Shown here: piece after piece, positions 17,768 to 25,861 of the stretch
Layout: each line of letters opens with the position of its first letter
Numbering within the stretch: position 1 is the first letter of the stretch
Source: Lentzea fradiae
GTDB lineage: Bacteria; Actinomycetota; Actinomycetes; Mycobacteriales; Pseudonocardiaceae
Reading direction: 5' to 3'
Assembly: GCF_900100955.1 (NCBI RefSeq)
Contig: NZ_FNCC01000001.1
Coordinates: forward strand, 682,001 to 746,000
DNA: 64,000 nucleotides
Translations under genes and position numbers: made by a program
Notes under the pieces: generated by a model
Databases searched by the model: none
What the model was told of the DNA's origin: nothing
What the model saw: only the letters and a program-made list of their open reading frames with translations

Positions 17768-20700
17768 GTCGTCCCCTCGGTTCGGTGTTGTTCGATCACG
17801 AGCTCTGACTTGCCGCGCGCTATGCGTGCGAGAGCGGCCAGCCTCGGGCGCAGCGGTTCCGGAGGCACGACCGCGGCCCCGGCGTGGTCTTCTCCCCACG
17901 CGGAGCGCTGGCCGCTCGGAATCTCGACGTGGACTCTGGCGAGCGCGGTCGTCTCCGCCATGTCCAGTCCGTCGAGCCCGAGCCAGCCGCCGCACGAGAG
18001 GTACCGGCCGTCGCACCGCACGTAGAAGCCCTGCGTGGCAGGCCAGTCGGCGGGGTCGCCGACGACGTCCGTGTCGCCGGCGCGCAGGTGGTCCGGGTGG
18101 GGAAGCACGCGCGGACTGGCCACCACCGAGAACCCGGCCGCGGTCACTCGCTCCTCCCCGAGGTGCTGTCCGGCGGGATTGCTCCACAGGAACGGGTCCT
18201 TCGCGGTCACGGCGCTGCCGTTGACCTCGATGCCGATCTTGCGCTCCAGCAGTTCGCCGAACACCACACCGAGTTCGCGGACGCACCGGTCGAGGATCGT
18301 CTCGAAGCGCGCACGCGCGACCTGGGGACGTGGCGCGCGGAGGAGCACCACCGACCAGCGACCTGGCTCCTCCTCGGCCACCAGCCCCGCGGGAAGCCTT
18401 CGTGAGGTGTGGTGCAACCACCAAGTGTCGGTACCGGCGGCAGAGGTGAGCATCAGGCAGCCAGGGGACTCGTGGGACTCCCAGGCGGTGATCTCGTCGT
18501 AGAGGGACGCGGCGACACCGAGCGCCACCGATCCGCGCGACACCTCTTTCCCCTCGTAGAGGGTCGAGAGCAACGTGTACCCGGCGAAGGTCGCGCCGTC
18601 GTGCACGATCGCGAGTCTGGAGTTCGTGCCGTAGCCCGCGCTCCTGACGCGGATACGACGAGCACCGGCTTGCAATGCGCGGTCGACCAAGGCGGTCAGC
18701 ATGTGCCCGATGGCACTGTCCTCGCCGGTGGCACCAAGCCGTTTCACGAGTCCGGTGCCCGTGGTGATCTCCGTGCCGGTCGGCCGCTTCTCGCGGACCG
18801 GTGTGCGCACCACGGCCAACCGGCGGGCAGGCCGCTTCGGCTGAGGAGCGGGAACGGGGTCCGCGTCACCGGCGACGAGCCCCACCTCCGCGAGTTTCGC
18901 GATCAGGTTGCTCTTGGCCTTGCCCTCGATCTGGCGGGCTCGCTCGCGGGTGAAGGAGAAGTGCTCACCAACCTTCTCCAGGGTGCGCTCCTCGCCGGTG
19001 TCGAAGCCGAACCGCAGCCGGAGGACCTCGGCTTCGCGCTCCTTGAGGCGAGACACGGCTTCGCGCACGAGCTCGGCGCCGAGCGCGCGGTCCACCACGT
19101 GGTCAGGGTTCGAGTCGTGCTCGAACGGGATGGGTACGAGGTCGGCCAGCGAGATGTCACCGTCCGCGCTCAGCGGGGCGTCCAGGCTGAGCACGCCCCC
19201 GGCCAGGCGCAGGCAGTCCAGCACGTTCTCCCGGGAGAAACCCGTGACCCTGGCGATGTCCGCGACGGAGACCTCGTCCTGGTCGAGCCTGAGCCTGTCC
19301 CGCACGCTGCGGACCTTGCGGACCTGTTCGTACTTGTGCACCGGCAGCCGGATCAACGTGCCGTCGTCGGGAACGGCGCGGCCCATGGCCTGGTTGATCC
19401 AGTTCACCGCGTAGGTGGAGAACTTCAGCCCGCGGGAACCGTCCCACTTCTCGATCGCCCGGATCAGGCCGATCACACCGTGCTGGTACAGGTCGTCGTA
19501 GTCGAGCCCGGCTCCTGCGTACCGCGGGATGCAAGACCTCACGAGTCCGGTGTTGTGCAACACCATGACGTCGAACGCCTTCGCTCGCTCGTCGTCGCCG
19601 CGCAGCGCCGCGCGGAAACCCTTCGGCAGCTCTTCCGCGAGATCGCCTCCATCGGGGCGCATCAACTGCGCCAACCCGACTTCCTCCTCAGCCGTCAGCA
19701 GGCGTCTGGCGCGCATCTCGTCCCGCAACGGTGCCTGGAGCACCGCGCGGGCACTGCTGATCGCCGTGCGCGCGGGAGGAAGTGGCTGCTGCTCGGGCGT
19801 GGCGGCGGGAACGGGGGACACAGGGGTGGGAACCACCTCCACCCACCCGGCGCCGTCCGTCTTGCGGGTGCGGTCGTCCAACAACGACATCGGCAGATCC
19901 GCCAGTGCCGTGGGACGTCCCGCCCCGGAGTAGGAGAGGACCAACCCCGAGCGGGTCGTCGGGCCGAGCACCCGCAACGCGGTCTCGAGGCGGAAGCTGT
20001 CGGTCACCTGGTCCAGGCCCGCGAGCACCACGTGGTCGAACCGCATCCCGACAGCGCTGGCCCACGTCAGCACTTTGACGCCGGGGTCGGACGTCGTGAT
20101 CGCCGCGTGCTCCGGGACTCTGGCGCCCGACAGGTACCACTGAGTGCGGCCGTCGAAGAGATCTCCGATGCCGTCCTTGAAGACCTGCACCAGTTCACGG
20201 GTCGGGAGCAGCACGCCGACCTGCTCGTCGCGGTGCGCCTCCGCCTGCTCCACGACGAACCGGATCTCCTCGTCGACGTCGTCGTGGTCGACGAGAATGG
20301 GCCGCGGACCGTCGTGGCTCGCGATGTCCGAGCGGGGACGTCTCCCACTGAGGTGCTCCAAGAGCTCGTGCACCCGCGGGATGCCGCCGTCGACGTCGAC
20401 CGATGTGGGGCGTGCGACGCCCAGGAGGGCTTCGAGGTCCTCGAGCGTCGTACCGGAGTCGTCGACCATCTGAACGGGATCGACGAACACCGTCGCCTCG
20501 ACGTGCAGAAGCCGTAACACCCGATAGAAGTCGGCGGGAAGCTGCTGGCCGTGGACCACGACGACGTGCCGTCGGTTCAGCGGCCGGATGTGACGGGCCC
20601 GCAGGCGTTGCTCGAACTCCCAGAAGTCGATGTCGTAGTCGTCGGACTGCGGTGCCTTGGTCCGCAGCACTGCACGCCACATGTCGGCGAAGTACGCGTG

Positions 20701-20919
20701 GTAGGTCATCACCGTGTCGCCGCGGCTTTCGAACGGCATCAGCGTGCGGATCCGGTTCTTCAGCACACTGGCCCTGGTGATGACGTGGAGCTCCTTGCCC
20801 CGCCCGCGCAAACGGCGGTAGGCCTTGACCGCTCCGGCCGCTTGGTCCACGCCAGGGACGGCCACCACCACCTCGTACCCGGAGGCCTCGTGGACGGGGG
20901 TGTGCAGCGCGACGCTCAC
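17764..20919 (-). CDS. Three-part fusion: inactivated SF1 helicase - complete sigma-70 factor - GHKL ATPase-like domain
   Basis: A 1051-residue protein starting at GTG 20919 (GTGA overlap with drmB). Residues 1-345 follow the UvrD-like SF1 pattern, but the P-loop region reads VAVPGVDQAAGAV, the Walker B region reads VVVHGQQLPADFYRVLR (family: DEGQDLP), and the C-terminal KGLEFD motif reads AVGMRFDHVVL, so ATPase residues are lost. Residues ~405-685 are a full sigma-70: region 1.2 (LLTAEEEVGLAQ), 2 (LYQHGVIGLIRAIEKWD, GLKFSTYAVNWINQAM), 3 (VSVADIARVTGFS, VLSLDAPLS) and 4 (LKEREAEVLRLRFG, FTRERARQIEGKA). Residues ~730-1000 resemble a GHKL/MORC ATPase (LVDRALQAGARRIRV, GSVALGVAASLYDEI), with the N-box Asn replaced by Arg. 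Predicted cytoplasmic, binding core RNA polymerase and DNA. The sigma call is very firm, the two flanking calls moderate. Confidence 0.88.
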   Translation of the reverse strand: MSVALHTPVHEASGYEVVVAVPGVDQAAGAVKAYRRLRGRGKELHVITRASVLKNRIRTLMPFESRGDTVMTYHAYFADMWRAVLRTKAPQSDDYDIDFWEFEQRLRARHIRPLNRRHVVVVHGQQLPADFYRVLRLLHVEATVFVDPVQMVDDSGTTLEDLEALLGVARPTSVDVDGGIPRVHELLEHLSGRRPRSDIASHDGPRPILVDHDDVDEEIRFVVEQAEAHRDEQVGVLLPTRELVQVFKDGIGDLFDGRTQWYLSGARVPEHAAITTSDPGVKVLTWASAVGMRFDHVVLAGLDQVTDSFRLETALRVLGPTTRSGLVLSYSGAGRPTALADLPMSLLDDRTRKTDGAGWVEVVPTPVSPVPAATPEQQPLPPARTAISSARAVLQAPLRDEMRARRLLTAEEEVGLAQLMRPDGGDLAEELPKGFRAALRGDDERAKAFDVMVLHNTGLVRSCIPRYAGAGLDYDDLYQHGVIGLIRAIEKWDGSRGLKFSTYAVNWINQAMGRAVPDDGTLIRLPVHKYEQVRKVRSVRDRLRLDQDEVSVADIARVTGFSRENVLDCLRLAGGVLSLDAPLSADGDISLADLVPIPFEHDSNPDHVVDRALGAELVREAVSRLKEREAEVLRLRFGFDTGEERTLEKVGEHFSFTRERARQIEGKAKSNLIAKLAEVGLVAGDADPVPAPQPKRPARRLAVVRTPVREKRPTGTEITTGTGLVKRLGATGEDSAIGHMLTALVDRALQAGARRIRVRSAGYGTNSRLAIVHDGATFAGYTLLSTLYEGKEVSRGSVALGVAASLYDEITAWESHESPGCLMLTSAAGTDTWWLHHTSRRLPAGLVAEEEPGRWSVVLLRAPRPQVARARFETILDRCVRELGVVFGELLERKIGIEVNGSAVTAKDPFLWSNPAGQHLGEERVTAAGFSVVASPRVLPHPDHLRAGDTDVVGDPADWPATQGFYVRCDGRYLSCGGWLGLDGLDMAETTALARVHVEIPSGQRSAWGEDHAGAAVVPPEPLRPRLAALARIARGKSELVIEQHRTEGTT

Positions 20920-22703
20920 AGCACGGTCCCCGGGACACCGCCGATGGCCGCCGCCAAGTCCTTGAAGAACCCGAACTCCGGGTCGACCAGCAGGCGCCGG
21001 TCCAGCAACCTGTTCGTCGCCTCGCAGCTGGTCTCCGGGGTCAACGTGCACGCGTGGCACGCGGCCAGCGACAGGCCGTCAGGGCCTTGTCCCGGGTGGT
21101 CCGAGCACACGGGGTCGAACGAGCACCACAGGGCCGCGGTGACCGACATGTCGAGGAGCCTGCCCAGCCGCGGGAACTCGCCCATCCTGACCAGCCCGCC
21201 CAGGGTGCCCTCGTGGTCACCGGCCGCGGTGTAGATGAGCACTCCGGCCATGGCGGGGCCTCTGCCGTTCGTCACGTACAGACGCTCGCGCAACGCCGAA
21301 GTGGAGTAGCCCGCTTCGAAGGCGGTGTTGCGGAGGAGGAGGTGGGCGAAGGTGTGCAGCAGCACGTAACGCGGCGTGGGCTCGGAGAGCCACTTCAAGC
21401 CCTTGGTGCGATGCCTCTCCAACAACTTTCGGCACCGCTCGACCACAAGACCGGAGCGTTCCCAGGAGGACAGGGCATCCTCATCGAACCTGAGGAAGAA
21501 CCCCTCGCCGAACACTTCGACGGCGGGCAGGAAGTCCGCGTCGGCGCTGAGGTTCGACGGCACCACCTGACCCATGGTGTGGCGTTCGAAGTGGGTCAGC
21601 ACGCGCACCTCACGGAGACGGTCGACCAGCACGACGTCCGGGATCAGGGCCTGCCAGCCGATGGCGCCGCCTCCCGTGCCGCCCCAAGGGTGATCCGCCC
21701 GGCGCGAGATGAAGCGGTCCTTGGGGTCGTGGTTCCCCTGCGGGTTGATCAGCGCCGCCCACTCGTCCGGGCGGATGTTCTCCGGCCCGCCCTCGGTAGG
21801 GGTGCGCGAGTCCGTGAGCTCCTGCGCCAGCGCGGCCTCGATCTCGGTGGGAGACAGACCGTGCTTGCCCGCGGCGATGCCGATCATCGCCTTGGCCAGC
21901 TCGTGGTTCGGCTCGCTCAGGAGGAACTTGAACTCGGCGCTCTTCCGGAGAGAGGCCAGTGGAGTGCTGAAGGTGCTCCACGCCGAGTCGGGCGGGATGT
22001 CGATCGCGCTCACCACAGTGGGGAAGTACACGCTCGAGGCGCCGCGTTGCATCGCCACCACCTGCTCGGAGCAGGGCACCGCGTCCCGCTGGTCCTGCCA
22101 CGGTTGCCTGCCGGTGCACTTGCTGCCGATCTGAGCGAGACCGATCCGCGTCGTCAGGCCGTCCAGCGACCTCTCCCCGCGGCACGTCGCACAGCGCACG
22201 ACGAGCGAGTTCAGGCCACCACCGACCTTGGCCTTGCTCAGGAACTCCAGAACCGGCCGCTGGCACTGGTTCTGGTTGCGGTCACGTCGGATCGACGAGT
22301 GCGCCCACCCGATCCAGTCCACATCGGACAGGTGTCCACCGGCGCACACCGCCACGAAGCGCATCGGGACGAGTTGTTTGCGGCCAGGGCAGTTCTCGCA
22401 GGACGGCGCGGTGTTGGCCACCTCTTTCGTGTACGACCAGCGGCTCATCCGCCGGCAGCCGGTGCAGAACAACCACTGGGGAAACCGGTAGTAGGGGATG
22501 GGCCAGCGCGGGGACGGAGACGGTGCCGCGAGCGAGTCCACCCCCAGGTAGGAGGCCAGCCGGGGGAACTCGACGGGCACGCGCGGGCCGCGCCACCTGC
22601 CCGCATCCTCCACCACGAACGACTCGCCGACGAGGTCGATGATCGCGCCGGGACCGAACGGACTGATGATCTGCGAACGTCTGACCTTGCGCACCGTCGT
22701 CAT
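20916..22703 (-). CDS. drmB: DrmB-type DUF1998 DISARM protein
   Basis: A 595-residue protein. QIISPFGPGAIIDL at 11-24 is the characteristic DrmB N-terminus. Zinc-type cysteine pairs lie at 80/83 and 102/105, followed by FVAVCAGGHLSDVDW (116-130). The C-terminal DUF1998 domain has LLHTFAHLLLR and CHACTLTPETSCE from 549. DrmB works with the DrmA helicase in DISARM, where the pair forms a DNA-translocating complex that recognises invading DNA. The ATG overlaps the drmA stop (ATGA) and its own stop overlaps the fusion gene, so stoichiometric production is likely. Confidence 0.9.
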   Translation of the reverse strand: MTTVRKVRRSQIISPFGPGAIIDLVGESFVVEDAGRWRGPRVPVEFPRLASYLGVDSLAAPSPSPRWPIPYYRFPQWLFCTGCRRMSRWSYTKEVANTAPSCENCPGRKQLVPMRFVAVCAGGHLSDVDWIGWAHSSIRRDRNQNQCQRPVLEFLSKAKVGGGLNSLVVRCATCRGERSLDGLTTRIGLAQIGSKCTGRQPWQDQRDAVPCSEQVVAMQRGASSVYFPTVVSAIDIPPDSAWSTFSTPLASLRKSAEFKFLLSEPNHELAKAMIGIAAGKHGLSPTEIEAALAQELTDSRTPTEGGPENIRPDEWAALINPQGNHDPKDRFISRRADHPWGGTGGGAIGWQALIPDVVLVDRLREVRVLTHFERHTMGQVVPSNLSADADFLPAVEVFGEGFFLRFDEDALSSWERSGLVVERCRKLLERHRTKGLKWLSEPTPRYVLLHTFAHLLLRNTAFEAGYSTSALRERLYVTNGRGPAMAGVLIYTAAGDHEGTLGGLVRMGEFPRLGRLLDMSVTAALWCSFDPVCSDHPGQGPDGLSLAACHACTLTPETSCEATNRLLDRRLLVDPEFGFFKDLAAAIGGVPGTVL

Positions 22704-25700
22704 TTCCGCGTCCCCCTCACCTGAACCTGAATCTCCACGTCGACGCTGCGCATCGAGTCGAGCGTCGCCCAGCCGTCACCTCGGTCGGTGAACCGCTTGA
22801 GCAGCTTGGGCCGTTCGCGCCCGCCCTGGCTGTAGCGCAGTCCGCCTGCGGGTTCCGCGTCGACGATCCGCTTCATCCACGTCTCGATGAGGTCGTCCAG
22901 ATGGGCTTGGACCCGTTCGAGCTCGGTTTCGTCGGCCCGCTCCACTCGATCGAGGAATGCTTGGAGGAGCCGGGTGAACCGCTCGTCGTCGCGGTCGAAC
23001 AACGCGGCGTCCCCGTCGCCCGACAGACCGAGCGCGTGGCGCACCAGCACCACCAGATCCGCGTGCAGAGCGCGAAGCCGGGCCGGTACCGAGAACGGCG
23101 TCACGGAGCTCGGCTCCACCCAGCGGTACAGGCTCGAGTGGTACGGGGCGAACGACTCGTAGTGCGACCGGTCGCGTGGTTTGGATGGTGAGTACACCGT
23201 CACCACGAGACCGGGGCGGTCGGCGTTGCGGCCGACGCGGCTGGTCGCCTGGATGTACTCGGCCGTCGTCTTCGGCTGACCGACGACGGTCATGACGCCG
23301 AGCCTGCCGACGTCGACACCCACGGAGATCATGTTGGTGCTCGCGAGGAAGGCGACCCCGCCCGGGGCGTCGTGCGGCTTCTTGAGCCGGTCCAGGCGCT
23401 GCGGGATCTGAGCGGACCCCACGTTGCTGGTCAGCTCGACGACGTTGTCGTCGTTGAGCTGCCGGACGTGGTCCTCCGCCTGTGCGATGACCTTCAGCCT
23501 CGACGGGATGTCGTCCGACGCGAGGTTGATTGTCTTGCCCAGTTCGCGGAGGCTGTTGTGGTACACGACGAGCGTCGAGTAGGAGTCGTGCACCGCGGGC
23601 GTCAGCTCGACCTCGAGGGGAGCCTGCAACTGCGCCGCCGCGACGTGGATCAGCGCGGTGAGAGGCGTATGCCCCTGCGGCATCACGCCCAGATAGGCCC
23701 TGCCGGGCCGCTCGTCGTCGGTGCGCACGAAGTACGAGTCGCTCGCGTCGATGCCCGCAGGCGGGAACAGCGCGACGGGCCGTCCGAAGACGCCCTTGGT
23801 CTGCTCGTCCGCCCGCCGAATCGTCGCGGTGGCGGCGACGATCTTGGGCTTGTTCCCCAGCTGCTCCATCAGCACGTCGAAGGCCGCTTCGTAGAGCCCC
23901 ACGATCGTGCCGAGCGGACCGGAGATGAGGTGGAACTCGTCTTGGATGATCAGTGACGGCCCGGGGTCGTCACCCGTGCCGAAGAACACCCCCGCCTTCT
24001 CGTTCCACACGGTGCGGGCGAACTTGTCGACGGTTCCGACCAGCATCGTGGGCGGGTTGTCGTAGAGGTGTTCGTCCACAGAGGACATCGGAAGCTCGTT
24101 GTGGAACGGGCACTTGACGTTCATGCAGCGCACGCGGAAGGAGCTGTTGGTCGCCGAGATGCCCCAGCGCTGCTCGTCGTCGGGGCCGCTGGGCACGATG
24201 CGGGTCCCGCACCACGGGCAGGACTCGATCTGGAACCCTTGGTCGGTCGCGATACCGGCCCGCGCCTTGGTGAGCCATCGCCGGGCTTCCGCATAGCTGT
24301 TAGGGCTGTTCTCCCCACCGACCCACAGGCCGATCGAGATGGGACGGCTGCCGAGCTCCTCCTCGGAACCGCGGCGCACCAGTTCGCAGGCGGCGATCAT
24401 GGTCGCGGCGCGCTGGAACTGCTGGCTGGTGAGCAACCGCAGGGTGTACCTGGTGACGACCGCCGTGCCCGCGCCGGCTTCGCCCAGCGTCAGCCGCCGG
24501 TGGAGGATGGTGAACGCGGCGAGTCCGAGGTACGCCTCGGTCTTGCCACCGCCGGTGGGGAACCAGATCAGGTCGACGAGGTCCCGGTCCTCACCCTCCT
24601 CGACCACACCTTTCACGGTCATCAGCAGGAAGCCGAGCTGGAACGGACGCCACGCGAGGTCGAGCGCACGGTGATCGACCTCCGGGTCCGGCGCTTCGGA
24701 GATGGCGTGCGGCGAGCCGGCGAGGCCCGGCCCGCTGTGCGCCATTTGCATGGCCATCACCTCGTTGGCCAGCGCGAACGCCTTGAGCGCCATCCGGTCG
24801 CCACGCAGGAAGCCGAGACCTGCGAGCATGCGGTCTCTGGCCAGGGACGCGCGGTCCCGTAAGCGGTCTGCCGCGGGACGAAGCCGCGGGAGGAGGCCGT
24901 CCGCAGCCGAGTCCCACGTCTTCTCGATCCAGTCCGTGTAGCGGTCGACGAACCGGGTCAGAGTGGCGAACACGGGGTCCGGGTCGATGTCGATGCGGGC
25001 GAGGGTCTTCAGGCGGACGGCGTCCGCCACGCCGGGCAGTTCGGAGGTGACGCCGGGCACGACGTGCACCGGGAGGAACGACGTGCCGACCCAGGCCGGG
25101 TTGTCGCCCGTGGTGTCCCACGCCGCCGCGGTTCCGTGACCGACGGCGTACACCGGTACGTCGCGGTACTGGAGCTCGAGCTCTTCGGCTTCCTCGTCGC
25201 TGTGGGCGCGAAGCTGCGCCGGATAGCCGATGATGGTGGCCCCCGCGACCGAACAGCGCAGCCCGACCTGGAAGAGGCAGTCCTCCGGGTTCACGGTCCG
25301 GCGCTCTTCCTGCACCGCGCGGTTGACGAGAACGACGGTGACGATGACGCCGTCGGGGTGTGGCCGCCAGGTGACCTCGACGCTCGCCTTCCCGTCCCAG
25401 AGAGCTCTCCGCTGCGTCGGTCCGGACGCCGGAGGTTCGAACAGCAGTGCTTCACTCGTCACGAGGTCGAGCGGTTCGCGCTGCCACTCGTCCTCCGCCA
25501 GAGCGCGGTACCGCGCCGCGCGGACCTCCACGGTGACCGCGGACCGGGACGTGGTCATGAAGCTGACGCCGGCAGAGCTCGGCCGACTCTGTCCCGCCAG
25601 CGTGATCGGGTCCTCGTCGTCGTCCTGCGGGACGGCTCCCGCCTGCTCGTCGAGTTCCTCGGCCTCGTCGGCGGGGCCGTTCGCGCCGGTGGCGTGCGGG

Positions 25701-25861
25701 GTGAGGGACAGCGGGAACAGCACGGCGGTGAGGTACCGGTGCTGAGGTTCCTTCTCGTACAGGATCTCGTCCTCGCCGTCCACCGGGCCCACCAGCTGGT
25801 CGTGGAGATAGGCAAGCACCCGGTCCCGGTCGGAGAAACCCGTGTCGTACCGCCCCGTCAC
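22700..25861 (-). CDS. drmA: DrmA-type DISARM helicase
   Basis: A 1053-residue SF2 helicase. The N-terminal ~420 residues are the DrmA-specific region. Walker A is WFPTGGGKTEAY near 437; a Cys4-type insert (CPWCG near 552, CMNVKCPFH near 583) probably binds zinc; motif II is QDEFHLI near 641 (DEFH variant); SAT is seen as ATATIRR; and motif VI is QATSRVGRN near 874. It is expected to unwind or translocate on incoming DNA with DrmB. Start GTG 25861 overlaps the preceding stop (GTGA); an upstream GTG at 25897 is less likely. All helicase residues look intact, unlike the helicase-like part of the sigma fusion. Confidence 0.92.
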   Translation of the reverse strand: MTGRYDTGFSDRDRVLAYLHDQLVGPVDGEDEILYEKEPQHRYLTAVLFPLSLTPHATGANGPADEAEELDEQAGAVPQDDDEDPITLAGQSRPSSAGVSFMTTSRSAVTVEVRAARYRALAEDEWQREPLDLVTSEALLFEPPASGPTQRRALWDGKASVEVTWRPHPDGVIVTVVLVNRAVQEERRTVNPEDCLFQVGLRCSVAGATIIGYPAQLRAHSDEEAEELELQYRDVPVYAVGHGTAAAWDTTGDNPAWVGTSFLPVHVVPGVTSELPGVADAVRLKTLARIDIDPDPVFATLTRFVDRYTDWIEKTWDSAADGLLPRLRPAADRLRDRASLARDRMLAGLGFLRGDRMALKAFALANEVMAMQMAHSGPGLAGSPHAISEAPDPEVDHRALDLAWRPFQLGFLLMTVKGVVEEGEDRDLVDLIWFPTGGGKTEAYLGLAAFTILHRRLTLGEAGAGTAVVTRYTLRLLTSQQFQRAATMIAACELVRRGSEEELGSRPISIGLWVGGENSPNSYAEARRWLTKARAGIATDQGFQIESCPWCGTRIVPSGPDDEQRWGISATNSSFRVRCMNVKCPFHNELPMSSVDEHLYDNPPTMLVGTVDKFARTVWNEKAGVFFGTGDDPGPSLIIQDEFHLISGPLGTIVGLYEAAFDVLMEQLGNKPKIVAATATIRRADEQTKGVFGRPVALFPPAGIDASDSYFVRTDDERPGRAYLGVMPQGHTPLTALIHVAAAQLQAPLEVELTPAVHDSYSTLVVYHNSLRELGKTINLASDDIPSRLKVIAQAEDHVRQLNDDNVVELTSNVGSAQIPQRLDRLKKPHDAPGGVAFLASTNMISVGVDVGRLGVMTVVGQPKTTAEYIQATSRVGRNADRPGLVVTVYSPSKPRDRSHYESFAPYHSSLYRWVEPSSVTPFSVPARLRALHADLVVLVRHALGLSGDGDAALFDRDDERFTRLLQAFLDRVERADETELERVQAHLDDLIETWMKRIVDAEPAGGLRYSQGGRERPKLLKRFTDRGDGWATLDSMRSVDVEIQVQVRGTRK

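Noticed and set aside
20920-21060. Upstream extension of the sigma fusion to an ATG at 21060
   Set aside because: The extra 47 residues are in the coding region of drmB, have no domain, and GTG 20919 gives the same 4-base overlap as the other operon joints.
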